Positions 27,370 to 38,205 of a stretch of 64,000 nucleotides of DNA are shown piece after piece (within the stretch, counting starts at the first letter, position 1; each line of letters opens with the position of its first letter). Source of the stretch: Pseudomonadota bacterium (lineage in GTDB: Bacteria > Pseudomonadota > Gammaproteobacteria > Burkholderiales > Burkholderiaceae_C); NCBI GenBank assembly GCA_021805825.1, contig JAJZEC010000009.1:1-64000 (forward strand), read 5' to 3'. The position numbers and the translations under genes are program-made. Under the pieces are notes generated by a model. That model saw only the letters and a program-made list of their open reading frames with translations, had not been told where the DNA came from and did no database searches.

Positions 27370-27974
27370 GCGGGGAGGCCTCCGTGCTGGTGGCGGGTTG
27401 CGACGAAGTCGGGCGTGGCACCTGGGCCGGGCCGGTGGTCAGCTGCGCCCTCATCCTCGATGCGCGCCGGGTTCCGGCCGGCATCGCCGACTCGAAGGTG
27501 CTTTCTCCGCGGCGGCGGGAGCAGCTCGATCGCGCGATCCGCGACTGCTGCGTCGATTGCTCGATCGGCCTGGCCAGCGCGCAGGAAATCGATCGCCTGA
27601 ACATCCTGCAGGCCACGCTGCTGTCGATGCAGCGCGCCATCGGCGGCCTGCGGCAGCGACCGCAGCTCGTGCTGGTCGACGGCAACCGAGCGCCGCTGGT
27701 GGACGTTCCGGTGCGAACCGTGGTTGGCGGCGACGCCAGCGAGCCGCTGATCGGCGCCGCGTCGATTGTCGCCAAGGTCTGGCGCGATGCCCATATGGGT
27801 GAACTCGCCCGGCGTCATCCAGGCTACGGGCTGGAGAAGCACTTCGGCTACGGTACCGCGCAGCATCTTCAGGCCCTGCAACGGCTGGGGCCCTGCGCCG
27901 AGCACCGCCACAGCTTCGCCCCGGTGCGCCGCGTGCTGCAGCAGCACGGGCCGGATCGGGGTGCGTCACCGTGA
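27366..27974 (+). CDS. rnhB: Ribonuclease HII
   Basis: RNase HII removes ribonucleotides from DNA and RNA primers. The 202-aa product has the first active-site motif GCDEVGRGTWAGPVV (Asp and Glu), DSKVLSPRRRE and a VDGN aspartate. The last motif is SIVAKVWRDAHM (Asp). Together these give the DEDD site. The start is GTG 27366, overlapping lpxB, and a GTG of the next gene overlaps its stop, so it is part of the lipid A cluster transcript. Confidence 0.95.
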   Translation: MSGEASVLVAGCDEVGRGTWAGPVVSCALILDARRVPAGIADSKVLSPRRREQLDRAIRDCCVDCSIGLASAQEIDRLNILQATLLSMQRAIGGLRQRPQLVLVDGNRAPLVDVPVRTVVGGDASEPLIGAASIVAKVWRDAHMGELARRHPGYGLEKHFGYGTAQHLQALQRLGPCAEHRHSFAPVRRVLQQHGPDRGASP

Positions 27975-28774
27975 AACAGGTCGCGTCGGCCGACAATGCG
28001 CTGTTTCGCAGCCTGCTGGCGCTGTCCCGGCAAGCGGCGGCGGTGCGCCGCCTCGACCAGGCCTGGCTCGAAGGGCTGCACCTGAGCGCCGCGGCGCTGG
28101 ACGCGGGGCTGCAGCCGCTGGCGCTGGTATGCACCGAGGCGGCGCTGGGCCAGCCGCAGATCGCCGCGCTCGCCGGGCGCGTACCGCGCCAGCAGTGGGT
28201 GCTGCTGAGCGAGGCGCTGTTCGGTAAATTGTCGCCCCTTCCCAGCGGCCCACGGGTCGGCCTGCTGGTGCGGCGGCCGCGGCCGCGGCCGCGGCCGGGC
28301 GTGGCGGTGGTGCTGGATCGCCTGCAGGACGCCGGCAACGTCGGCACGGTGCTGCGCACCGCGGCGGCCTCCGGCGCCGGCACGGTGTACTGCCTGCGCG
28401 GCTGCGCCGGCGCCTGGACACCCAAGGTGCTGCGCGCGGCCATGGGGGCCCATTTCGCCATTGCGGTGGTGGAGGATCTCGGCTGGGACGAGATCCGCGA
28501 GCAGCTGCCCAGACCGTGGATCACCACCGCAGCCGACGCCCGCAGCGACCTGTACGAGCTGGAATTGCCGCAGGCCTGTACCTGGGTGTTCGGCAATGAA
28601 GGGGCGGGCGTCGACGCGGCGATCGCCGCGGCCTGCGACCTGCGGGTGCGCATCCCGCAGCCTGGGGCGGTGGAGTCGCTGAATGTCGCGGCGGCCGCTG
28701 CGATCTGCCTGTACGAGGGGCTGCGCCAGCGCCGTCGCGGGCGCTTCGCCGATCAGGGCAGCGGCGGCAGGTAG
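27971..28774 (+). CDS. TrmH/SpoU family RNA 2'-O-methyltransferase
   Basis: The 267-aa protein has an N-terminal L30e-like substrate-binding part and a C-terminal SPOUT domain. The three motifs are LDRLQDAGNVGTVLRTAAASGAG, VFGNEGAGVD and IPQPGAVESLNVAAAAAICL. It should methylate a ribose 2'-OH in rRNA or tRNA; the target is not predictable. The linker between domains contains RRPRPRPRPG, encoded by a GGCCGC hexamer repeat. The GTG start overlaps rnhB, and its 3' end overlaps the minus-strand DegV-like gene by 22 bases. It is distinct from rlmB at 11098. Confidence 0.88.
   Translation: MKQVASADNALFRSLLALSRQAAAVRRLDQAWLEGLHLSAAALDAGLQPLALVCTEAALGQPQIAALAGRVPRQQWVLLSEALFGKLSPLPSGPRVGLLVRRPRPRPRPGVAVVLDRLQDAGNVGTVLRTAAASGAGTVYCLRGCAGAWTPKVLRAAMGAHFAIAVVEDLGWDEIREQLPRPWITTAADARSDLYELELPQACTWVFGNEGAGVDAAIAAACDLRVRIPQPGAVESLNVAAAAAICLYEGLRQRRRGRFADQGSGGR
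28275..28298 (+). repeat. GGCCGC hexanucleotide repeat inside the SpoU gene
   Basis: Three perfect GGCCGC units (28275-28292) and a fourth imperfect one lie in frame and encode alternating Arg-Pro. The repeat falls in the linker between the substrate-binding and catalytic domains. A hexamer change would keep the frame, so length variation could be tolerated. Confidence 0.8.
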
Positions 28775-29814
28775 AGGGCCGCGCTCAGCGATCCGGCCGA
28801 GGCCCAGACGCGCCCTGCCGCGCTCATGTGCGTCAGGTACAGGTTGGCGCGCGCAGCCATGGCCTGTTCGCGCAAGGCCTCGTACTCGGGCCACGACTGC
28901 AGGTCGCGCAGGCTGCCGTCGAGGCTGATCTGCAGCCACGGGGCCGGGCCGCGGTGCTCGCGCAGCGCCTGGCCGAGATCGGCGAACAAGGTGCTCACCG
29001 CGGCGCGCCAGTTCTTGGCCTTCTGGTCGCAGAACAGGCCACGCCCGTCGGCCTCGAGCAGCGGGCAGCGTTGCCACAGGCGGTGCAGCGGGCGCGAGCA
29101 GGCCTGCAGCCAGGGGCCCAGGCTGTCGTGCCCGATGCGCTGCAAGGCCTCGAAGGTGTCGACCGGATGCTGCGGCAGCAGCCACAGGCGGGTGTGCTCG
29201 CGCAGCCGGCGCGCGCGCGCCACCGCCTCCGAGGCAGGCACGCCCGCCTGCAACCAGTGCAGCAGCACGCGGGCCTGCAGCGCGGTTCCCGAGAGCAGGG
29301 AGCCGCTTTCGACCAGCACGAGGTGCAGATCCGGGTCGAGCCCGCGCTGCAGGCGCAAGTCGCGGATCTCCCCCGCGTGGGCCTCGAGCATCTGCTGCAG
29401 CGGTGGCGACACGTCGAGCAGCGCGTGCCGCGTGCCGAGGTGGATCAGCCAGTCGGCATTGATCGCCAGCGGCGGGTACAGCCGGTATTCCAGGGCATCG
29501 AGGGTCGGCGGCTGCAGCAGCGCCCCGCGCAGGCGCTCGCGGTTGAGGTGGCGCAGCTTGGATCCACTGCCTTTTTCCAGCAGGGTGCGTCCCGGCCAGC
29601 GAACCGCCAGCGGCAGCAGGCGCAGCCGCGGGTTGTCGGCCATCGACGACGACACGTCGGCGGAGGCATCGAGCAGCACGATGCCGAAGGGCGCCGTGTT
29701 GCGTGCCGGATCGACCGGCAGCAGGGATTCACGCTGCGCGCGCTGCTGCTGGGTCGAGGCGAAGCCCAGCAGGTACTCGTTCTTCTCGGCGGACTGCTCG
29801 TTCTCGGCTTGCAT
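28753..29814 (-). CDS. Divergent DegV-like protein
   Basis: The 353-aa product shows a weak but ordered match to the DegV fatty-acid-binding fold. IVLLDASADVSSS is comparable to the usual TDSTADL start. LLPLAVRWPGRTLL follows. ALQARVLLHWLQAGVPASEAVARARRLREHTRLWLLP resembles the DegV segment before its TLEYL motif, here seen as VDTFEALQRIG. DegV proteins bind fatty acids and feed lipid synthesis in some bacteria. The N-terminal 45 residues are polar and unconserved in type. It lies 37 bases downstream of ppsR on the same strand and overlaps the end of the SpoU gene. Confidence 0.55.
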   Translation of the reverse strand: MQAENEQSAEKNEYLLGFASTQQQRAQRESLLPVDPARNTAPFGIVLLDASADVSSSMADNPRLRLLPLAVRWPGRTLLEKGSGSKLRHLNRERLRGALLQPPTLDALEYRLYPPLAINADWLIHLGTRHALLDVSPPLQQMLEAHAGEIRDLRLQRGLDPDLHLVLVESGSLLSGTALQARVLLHWLQAGVPASEAVARARRLREHTRLWLLPQHPVDTFEALQRIGHDSLGPWLQACSRPLHRLWQRCPLLEADGRGLFCDQKAKNWRAAVSTLFADLGQALREHRGPAPWLQISLDGSLRDLQSWPEYEALREQAMAARANLYLTHMSAAGRVWASAGSLSAALYLPPLP

Positions 29815-29851
29815 CGTCGGAGGGGCGCTTGCGCCAGGGGTCGGGCCGTAT

Positions 29852-30670
29852 TCAGTATTCCAGCCGGTCGGGGCGGATTTCCTGCAGGATGGTGGTGGCG
29901 ATTTCCTCGATCGACTTGTTGGTCGACGACAGCCAGCGTATTCCCTCCCTGCGCATCAGGCGTTCGGCCTCGGCCACTTCCTCGATGCAGTTGCTCAGCG
30001 ACGCATACTGGCTTCCCGGTCGCCGCTCGTTGCGGATCTCGCTCAGCCGCTCGGCGGCGATGCTGAGGCCGAACAGCTTGCCACGATGGGGCAGCAGATC
30101 CTGCGGCAGCGCCATGCGGGAGAAATCCTCGGGAATCAGCGGATAGTTGGCCGCGCGCACCCCATGCTGCATCGCCAGGTACAGTGAGGTCGGGGTCTTG
30201 CCGCTGCGCGATACGCCGACCAGGATCACGTCGGCCAGCGACAGGTTGCGCGAGGACTGGCCGTCGTCATGCATCAGCGCGAAATTGATGGCGTCGATGC
30301 GGTTGTGGTAGCGCTCGCTGCGGGCAATGTCGGAGAACTGGCCGATGCGGTGGTTGGACTTGACCCCGAAAGCCACTTCCAGCGGTTCGATGAAGGTGGT
30401 GAACATGTCCAGCACGAGGCCCTGGCAGCCGCGGATCACGTCCAGCACCTCGGAATTCACCAGCGTGGTGAAGACCACCGGGGGCCGACCTTCCTGGCGC
30501 GCCGCCTGGTCGATGCGCTGCACCGCGTGGCGCGCCTTGTCCGTGTTGTCGACAAAGGGCAGGCGCACGCGGTGCGGCTGCAGGTCGAACTGCGCGAGGA
30601 TCGAATTGCCGAAGGTCTCGGAGGTGATGCCGGTACCGTCGGACACGAAGAATACGGATCGGTTGGCCAT
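29852..30670 (-). CDS. ppsR: PEP synthase regulatory protein (bifunctional kinase/phosphorylase) PpsR
   Basis: PpsR (DUF299 family) inactivates PEP synthase by ADP-dependent phosphorylation and reactivates it by phosphorolysis. The 272-aa protein has SVFFVSDGTGITSETFGNSIL at the N-terminus, a P-loop in VGVSRSGKTPTSLYLA and the closing SSTNKSIEEIATTIL. It is divergent from its target gene ppsA, the normal arrangement. The ATG at 30670 was preferred to the TTG at 30682 because the family begins at the SVFFVSDGTG strand. Confidence 0.95.
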   Translation of the reverse strand: MANRSVFFVSDGTGITSETFGNSILAQFDLQPHRVRLPFVDNTDKARHAVQRIDQAARQEGRPPVVFTTLVNSEVLDVIRGCQGLVLDMFTTFIEPLEVAFGVKSNHRIGQFSDIARSERYHNRIDAINFALMHDDGQSSRNLSLADVILVGVSRSGKTPTSLYLAMQHGVRAANYPLIPEDFSRMALPQDLLPHRGKLFGLSIAAERLSEIRNERRPGSQYASLSNCIEEVAEAERLMRREGIRWLSSTNKSIEEIATTILQEIRPDRLEY

Positions 30671-30793
30671 GTCGCATTGCAAAAGATCGGCACACTAGAA
30701 TCCCCGCCATCCTGCCTGTCGCGAGCCGGCTTCGCGCAAGGCGCCGCACCGTCCCATCCCAACAACCATTGCGGGCGGCGCTGCGCGAGGCCC

Positions 30794-30812
30794 CCGGTGC
30801 CTGGAGCACCGG
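30794..30812 (+). promoter_or_regulatory. Hairpin in the ppsA leader
   Basis: CCGGTGC (30794-30800) and GCACCGG (30806-30812) form a perfect 7-bp stem with a 5-base loop, about 76 bases before the ppsA start. There is no T-run. It may be a leader RNA structure; no role can be assigned. The rest of the 218-base ppsR-ppsA gap must hold both divergent promoters, but no convincing pair of boxes was found. Confidence 0.4.
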
Positions 30813-30888
30813 AGCGCCACGGCCGCTGCTGCCGCCGGGTGCCACGACAGGCGCACCGATTCTTCATTCATTCTATTGAGGGTATCCG

Positions 30889-33279
<2,391 letters not shown>

Positions 33280-33284
33280 GCGGA

Positions 33285-33316
33285 CCATGCGCCGCCCCGG
33301 CCGGAGCGGCGCATGG
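33285..33316 (+). terminator. Perfect hairpin after ppsA
   Basis: CCATGCGCCGC (33285-33295) and GCGGCGCATGG (33306-33316) form an 11-bp perfect stem around a 10-base loop, 6 bases after the ppsA stop. No T-run follows, so it is either a terminator without U-tract or an mRNA 3' end stabiliser. A possible -10 box for the S6 operon (TATACT, 33323-33328) begins 7 bases later. Confidence 0.6.
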
Positions 33317-33382
33317 TTGCGCTATACTTGAAGGTTCTTTGCCACACCAGGGCCTGCGCCGAGAAGCTGCGCGAAGCCGAGA

Positions 33383-33444
33383 ACGCCAAGGCGCAGCAGG
33401 TACGCCAAGGCGCAGAAGCAGGTACGCCAAGGCGCAGCAGCACC
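33383..33444 (+). repeat. Three tandem repeats in the rpsF leader
   Basis: ACGCCAAGGCGCAG-based units occur three times in a row: 33383-33401 (19 bases), 33402-33423 (22 bases) and 33424-33444 (21 bases). Unit lengths differ by a 3-base AAG/CAG insertion and are not multiples of three. A coding repeat is therefore unlikely and the repeat belongs to the untranslated leader of the S6 operon. ACGCC and GGCG in each unit can pair, giving small hairpins. Confidence 0.75.
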
Positions 33445-33508
33445 TGGGTGGCTGTCGATCCACAAGGAAGCCTCGCGCGGGTTCCATCCGCCGGGGTCGG
33501 GAGAAGTC

Positions 33509-33871
33509 ATGCGTCACTATGAGATCGTGCTGATCATCCATCCGGACCAGAGCGAACAGGTCGGGGCGATGGTCGAGCGGTACAAGAACGTGGTCACCGG
33601 CAAGGGCGGGGTCGTGCACCGCTTCGAGGACTGGGGCCGCCGCCAGATGGCCTACCAGATCCAGAAGCTGGCCAAGGCCCACTACGTGTGCCTGAACATC
33701 GAGGCCGACCAGGAAGTGCTGGCCGAACTCGAGCACGGCTTCAAGTTCAGCGATGCGGTGCTGCGCCACCTGGTGGTGCGCATGGACAAGGCCGAGACCC
33801 AGCCGTCGGTGATGATGCGCTCGGTCGAGCGCGACGAAGCCCGCAAGGCGCACGCGGAGCAACCGGCCTGA
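33509..33871 (+). CDS. rpsF: 30S ribosomal protein S6
   Basis: The 120-aa product is S6: [18 protein letters not shown], the [22 protein letters not shown] strand-helix segment and the C-terminal acidic-basic tail. S6 binds S18 in the platform of the 30S subunit. It is first in the operon rpsF-priB-rpsR-rplI. GGGAGA is located 6 bases before the ATG. Its stop codon overlaps the proposed priB start. Confidence 0.96.
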   Translation: MRHYEIVLIIHPDQSEQVGAMVERYKNVVTGKGGVVHRFEDWGRRQMAYQIQKLAKAHYVCLNIEADQEVLAELEHGFKFSDAVLRHLVVRMDKAETQPSVMMRSVERDEARKAHAEQPA

Positions 33872-34191
33872 GCATCAACCGCGTCGAAATCCGCGGCGAG
33901 CTGCGCGAACGCGGTGCCTTGCGCTATACCCCGGCCGGGGTGGAGGCGCTGGACCTGAAGGTCGGGCACCAATCGACGCAGCCCGGGCCCGGCGGGGAGC
34001 GGCGCATCGAACTCGAACTGCAGTGCGTGGCCTTCGCCGACATGGCGCGCCGGCTGCAGCAGGCGCAAGCGGGGCAACCGCTGCACCTGGTCGGGTTCCT
34101 GATGCCCAGCCGCCGCGGCGCACGCCTGCTCAAGCTCAACATCATCGAATGGATCCAGGAGGGCGATCATGGCCTACTTCAAGAAAACTGA
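33868..34191 (+). CDS. priB: Primosomal replication protein N (PriB), probable CTG start
   Basis: PriB is a single-strand DNA-binding OB-fold protein of the replication restart primosome. The readable conserved part begins [35 protein letters not shown] and ends [22 protein letters not shown], matching PriB of betaproteobacteria. No ATG, GTG or TTG lies in frame near the conserved start. The nearest is CTG 33868, inside the rpsF stop (CTGA), so a CUG start with translational coupling is proposed (107 aa). The next in-frame TTG would remove the first strands. Its 3' end overlaps rpsR by 23 bases. Confidence 0.85.
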   Translation: MSINRVEIRGELRERGALRYTPAGVEALDLKVGHQSTQPGPGGERRIELELQCVAFADMARRLQQAQAGQPLHLVGFLMPSRRGARLLKLNIIEWIQEGDHGLLQEN

Positions 34192-34450
34192 CCGCAAGAA
34201 CAAACCCAAGCGCAACCAGCAATCGTCGCTGTTCAAGCGCAAGCGTTTCTGCCGCTTCACCGTCGCCGGAGTCGAGCACATCGACTACAAGGATGTGGAC
34301 ACCCTGCGCGACTTCCTGGCCGAGAACGCCAAGATCATCCCTGCGCGCCTGACCGGCACGCGGGCGATCTACCAGCGCCAGCTCAACACCGCGATCAAGC
34401 GCGCGCGCTTCCTGGCGCTGCTGCCCTTCTCCGACCAGCACAAGAGCTGA
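34169..34450 (+). CDS. rpsR: 30S ribosomal protein S18
   Basis: The 93-aa protein is S18, the partner of S6. It has a basic N-terminus, [37 protein letters not shown] and the closing [22 protein letters not shown]. The ATG at 34169 lies inside the priB coding region, with GGAGGGCG upstream as ribosome-binding site. Coupling to priB ensures coordinated output from the S6 operon. Confidence 0.97.
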   Translation: MAYFKKTDRKNKPKRNQQSSLFKRKRFCRFTVAGVEHIDYKDVDTLRDFLAENAKIIPARLTGTRAIYQRQLNTAIKRARFLALLPFSDQHKS

Positions 34451-34479
34451 GCCGCCTCGAAGCTGCCAAGGACATTCCC

Positions 34480-34932
34480 ATGCAAGTCATTCTGCTCGAA
34501 AAAGTCGCGAACCTGGGCAACCTGGGCGACGTCGTCAAGGTGCGCGACGGCTATGGCCGCAACTACCTGATCCCCCAGCGCAAGGCGCGCACCGCGACGC
34601 CACAGGCGCTGGCCGAGTTCCAGGCGCGCCGCGCCGAACTCGAGAAGGCGGCCGCCGAGCGGCTCGCCGCAGCGCAGGACATGGCCTCCCGGCTCGATGG
34701 CCTGACGGTGCAACTGGTGCAGAAGGCCGGCGTCGACGGCAGGCTGTTCGGCTCGGTGACCACGCAGGACATCGTGGCCGGGTTGGCCAAGGCCGGCTTC
34801 GATCTGTCGCGTTCGATGGTGCGCCTGCCGCAGGGGCCGCTGAAGACCGTCGGTGACCACTCCGTGGAACTCGCGCTGGCCACCGACGTGTCGGTGCATG
34901 TCACGGTGTCGGTGCTGGGCGAGCAGGCCTGA
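34480..34932 (+). CDS. rplI: 50S ribosomal protein L9
   Basis: The 150-aa product is L9: [36 protein letters not shown] (N-terminal domain), a long connecting helix and the C-terminal rRNA-binding domain with [14 protein letters not shown]9 helps keep reading frame. It is the last gene of the operon and is followed by a strong terminator. Confidence 0.97.
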   Translation: MQVILLEKVANLGNLGDVVKVRDGYGRNYLIPQRKARTATPQALAEFQARRAELEKAAAERLAAAQDMASRLDGLTVQLVQKAGVDGRLFGSVTTQDIVAGLAKAGFDLSRSMVRLPQGPLKTVGDHSVELALATDVSVHVTVSVLGEQA

Positions 34933-34975
34933 GCGTCCCGCCGGGGCCCGAACCCCGGCTTCGCAGCACCGAACG

Positions 34976-35010
34976 AACCCCGCGCGGCGATGAGCCCGCG
35001 GGGTTTTTTG
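34976..35010 (+). terminator. Rho-independent terminator of the S6 operon
   Basis: AACCCCGCG (34976-34984) pairs perfectly with CGCGGGGTT (34997-35005), followed by an uninterrupted T-run to 35009. It lies 44 bases after rplI and should stop the rpsF-priB-rpsR-rplI transcript. Confidence 0.93.
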
Positions 35011-35114
35011 CTGCCCGCCGTTTGCTGTGCGGCTCACACGCAATGCGTGCCGTGCTTCATGCGCCCAAACCTAGACTGCCACGCAGGTCATCCAGGCATG
35101 GACAGGGGGCGGTT

Positions 35115-36731
35115 ATGAGCCGGAGCATCCGTCGTGGCATCGCGTTGCTGGCCTGCATCGGGCTCGCCGCTGCGCTGAGCGCCTGCGGAGGCGGGGGCTC
35201 CTCGGGGCCGCCTGCGGGATCGTCGCAGCTGGTTTCGGTTCCCGCGACCGATGCCCTGTTGTCCCCCGACGGGCCGCTGAACGCCGAACAGGTCTATGCC
35301 CTGGATCCAGGCGCTGTCACCCAGGCCTTCGACCTCAGCCCCGACCCGACGGCCCAGCAGGAACTGGTCAAGCTGCAGGATTCCCTGTCCTCGCAGCCCA
35401 AGGCGCTGCAGGCGCGGGCCATGGTGCCGAGGCTGGAGCTGGCCGGGCCGGCGCAGACCTATACCTACCTGTATTGCTACGGAACCGCCTGGCTGCTTTC
35501 CGGCACGCAGCGCCTGCCGCTGAATACCGGCAGCGGGGACAACTTCTACCTCTCGGGCTGGGGCATGCAGCCTGGAGCGGGCGGCAAGCCGATCTACATC
35601 AAGGTGCCGGTGCAGGTTCCCTCGTCGAGCGCGCTGACCCCGGTCGACCGGCACCTGGTGTACTACTCGACCCAGTACAGCCCCGGGCAACTCGACGCGA
35701 TGTGCCAGAGCTCGCTGATGGCCGACGCCCGGCTGCTGAGCGCGCGCACCTACCCCTTCGTCAACGGTACCGTGCAGCTCAGCGACATCACGCCGCGCGG
35801 GCGCAACAACAGCCTGTCGGACGACCATCCCTTCCTGCCTGCCAACGGCAGCGTGGGCGACGGCCGCATCCACACCCTGGTCTCCTTCGGCGACAGCCTG
35901 AGCGATACCGATGCGACCAGCAACATGATGTTCCACATCCTTCCCAACCGCAAGACCTGGTTCGCCGGCGACTTCACCGACGGCTGGGTATGGGCCGAGT
36001 ACGCCGCCCAGGATCTGGGGATCACTCCCTACAACGAGGCCTGGGGCGCGGCCGGCGCGGCGCCCCAGGCGATCGTGCGCAGCTTTCCCGGCGCGGGCTG
36101 GCTGGCGCGCGCGGGCGTGGGCTTCTACTTCCCGTCGATCGTGCAGCAAGCCGGGCTGTACGACAAGCGGGTGGTGCAGATCCTGCCGCGCAACCCCGAC
36201 GAGACCCTCTACAGCGTGCTGATCGGCGGCAACGACTTTGTCAATTACGACGAGCCCGTGTCGACGGTGCTCAGCGGGATGGCCGCCACCCTGCAGGCGC
36301 TGATCCAGACCGACGGCGCGAAGAACATCGTGGTCATGAACCTGCCCGACGTGACCGCCGCGCCGGTGTTCCTGCAGACCAAGGCGGCGATCAAGGCGCA
36401 GGTGGAAGCCAAGCTGAACCAGTACGATGCCGCGCTGCCGGCGCTGGTGGCCCAGATCTCCGCCCAGTATCCGCAGGTGAACCTGCACCTGTTCGACACG
36501 CGGGCGGTCTTCGACCAGGTGCTGCAGAATCCGCAGGCCTACGGATTCATCGACAGCACCGATCCGTGCCTGGGCGCCGGCGCGTCGTCGTACTCGTCGA
36601 CGGTCGCGATGCGCCCGACCTGCAACGGCTACAACTACGTGTTCTGGGATACCCTGCACCCGACGACCGCGGTGCACAAGATCCTCGGCGACAGCTTCGC
36701 CGCCTTCGCTCGGCAGTACTACCGATTCTGA
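35115..36731 (+). CDS. GDSL-family esterase/lipase, predicted lipoprotein
   Basis: The 538-aa precursor has a lipoprotein signal ending in LSAC (Cys24), followed by a Gly/Ser-rich linker, so it should be anchored in the envelope. The N-terminal half (about 30-250) has no recognised domain. The C-terminal part is a GDSL/SGNH hydrolase: FGDSLSDTDAT with Ser261, the GGNDF block and WDTLHPTTAVH with the catalytic Asp and His. This resembles phospholipase/thermolabile-hemolysin-type GDSL lipases. The substrate is unknown. It stands alone between the S6 operon terminator and dnaB. Confidence 0.82.
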   Translation: MSRSIRRGIALLACIGLAAALSACGGGGSSGPPAGSSQLVSVPATDALLSPDGPLNAEQVYALDPGAVTQAFDLSPDPTAQQELVKLQDSLSSQPKALQARAMVPRLELAGPAQTYTYLYCYGTAWLLSGTQRLPLNTGSGDNFYLSGWGMQPGAGGKPIYIKVPVQVPSSSALTPVDRHLVYYSTQYSPGQLDAMCQSSLMADARLLSARTYPFVNGTVQLSDITPRGRNNSLSDDHPFLPANGSVGDGRIHTLVSFGDSLSDTDATSNMMFHILPNRKTWFAGDFTDGWVWAEYAAQDLGITPYNEAWGAAGAAPQAIVRSFPGAGWLARAGVGFYFPSIVQQAGLYDKRVVQILPRNPDETLYSVLIGGNDFVNYDEPVSTVLSGMAATLQALIQTDGAKNIVVMNLPDVTAAPVFLQTKAAIKAQVEAKLNQYDAALPALVAQISAQYPQVNLHLFDTRAVFDQVLQNPQAYGFIDSTDPCLGAGASSYSSTVAMRPTCNGYNYVFWDTLHPTTAVHKILGDSFAAFARQYYRF

Positions 36732-36789
36732 TCCGGGGTGCCGTCGTGGCGGCGCGGCCCCGGGCCCTGGCGCCTGCTACAGTGACGCC

Positions 36790-38154
36790 ATGTCAGCACT
36801 GATTCAGGATCCCGAGCTCGACGGCCTGCGCACGCCGCCGCATTCCGCGCAGGCCGAGCAGTCGGTGCTGGGGGGCCTGCTGCTGGACAACGAGGCCTTC
36901 GACCGCGTCGCCGACCTGTTGCATGTCCAGTCCTTCTACCGCCACGAGCACCGCCTGGTGTACCAGGCGATCGCCGAGCTGATCCAGGGCGGCAAGCCCG
37001 CCGACGTGGTGACCGTGCTCGAGGCGCTGCGCCTGCGTGGCGAGGAGCAGAGCTGTGGCGGGCTGGCCTACCTGAACGCGCTGGCGCAGAGCGTTCCCAG
37101 CGCGGCGAACATTCGCCGCTATGCCGAAATCGTTCGCGAGCGTTCGGTGTTGCGTAATCTGGTCTCCGTGAGCGACGAGATCGCGCAAAGCGCGCTTAGC
37201 CCGCAGGGGCGCGCGGTGCAGCAGATTCTCGACGAAGCCGAGTCGCGCATTTTTGCCATCGCCGAGGACGGAGCGCGTGGCAAGGCCGGCTTCCAGCCGA
37301 TGAAGCAGTTGCTCGGTCAGTTGCTCGACCGCGTGCAGGAGCTGTCGGAGCAGGGCGGCTCGGAGATCACCGGAGTGGCCAGCGGCTTTGCCGACCTCGA
37401 TCGCATGACCGCCGGCATGCAGCCCGGGGATCTGATCATCATCGCCGGGCGGCCGTCGATGGGCAAGACCTCCTTCGCGCTGAACATCGCCGAGCATGTC
37501 GCGCTGAACGAGCAGCTCCCGGTGGCGGTGTTCAGCATGGAAATGGGCGCCTCCCAACTGGTGCTGCGCATCGTCGGCTCCCTGGGCCGCATCGACCAGT
37601 CGCACCTGCGTACCGGGCAGCTCAGCGATGATGAATGGACGCGCCTGCCGGAGACCATCGAGCGACTGGACGACGTGCAGATCCACATCGACGAATCCCC
37701 CGCGCTCAACCCGCTGGAGGTGCGCGCGCGAGCGCGCCGGCTGGCCCGCCAGTGCGGCAAGCTCGGGCTGATCGTGGTCGACTACCTGCAGCTGATGACC
37801 TCGGCGCGCGACGGGGAGAACCGGGCGACCGAGATCTCCGAGATCTCGCGCTCGCTGAAGGCGCTGGCCAAGGAACTGCAGTGCCCGCTGGTGGCGCTGT
37901 CGCAGCTCAACCGCGACCTCGAGAAACGCGCCGACCGTCGGCCGGTGATGAGCGACCTGCGGGAGTCGGGCGCCATCGAGCAGGATGCCGACGTGATCCT
38001 GTTCATCTACCGCGACGAGGTCTACAACAAGGACAGCAAGGATCAGGGCGTGGCCGAGATCATCATCGCCAAGCAGCGCAACGGCCCGATCGGCACCGTC
38101 AACCTCGCCTTCCTGCGCCAGCTCACCCGCTTCGAAAACCTCATGCGCGCCTGA
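36790..38154 (+). CDS. dnaB: Replicative DNA helicase DnaB
   Basis: DnaB unwinds DNA at the replication fork. The 454-aa protein has the N-terminal primase-interacting domain (PPHSAQAEQSVLGGLLLDNEAFD) and a linker. The RecA-like motor contains Walker A AGRPSMGKTSFALN, the FSMEMGASQL motif, IVVDYLQLM and the arginine-finger region. Its position after the S6 operon is typical for the group. No intein or insertion is seen. Confidence 0.97.
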   Translation: MSALIQDPELDGLRTPPHSAQAEQSVLGGLLLDNEAFDRVADLLHVQSFYRHEHRLVYQAIAELIQGGKPADVVTVLEALRLRGEEQSCGGLAYLNALAQSVPSAANIRRYAEIVRERSVLRNLVSVSDEIAQSALSPQGRAVQQILDEAESRIFAIAEDGARGKAGFQPMKQLLGQLLDRVQELSEQGGSEITGVASGFADLDRMTAGMQPGDLIIIAGRPSMGKTSFALNIAEHVALNEQLPVAVFSMEMGASQLVLRIVGSLGRIDQSHLRTGQLSDDEWTRLPETIERLDDVQIHIDESPALNPLEVRARARRLARQCGKLGLIVVDYLQLMTSARDGENRATEISEISRSLKALAKELQCPLVALSQLNRDLEKRADRRPVMSDLRESGAIEQDADVILFIYRDEVYNKDSKDQGVAEIIIAKQRNGPIGTVNLAFLRQLTRFENLMRA

Positions 38155-38184
38155 TTCTTTTTCGCCCCCGCCTGACACCCTCTC

Positions 38185-38205
38185 GCCCCCCGCGACGGAG
38201 GGGGC
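38185..38205. terminator. Short hairpin between convergent dnaB and phoH genes
   Basis: GCCCCC (38185-38190) pairs with GGGGGC (38200-38205) across a 9-base loop, within the 50-base convergent gap. It could act on either strand. The following bases (TACAAAAT) give only a weak tract, so full termination is uncertain. Confidence 0.5.

Noticed and set aside
33383-33444. CRISPR-like array
   Set aside because: The three units are directly adjacent without unique spacers, are too few and vary in length, so they are simple tandem repeats.
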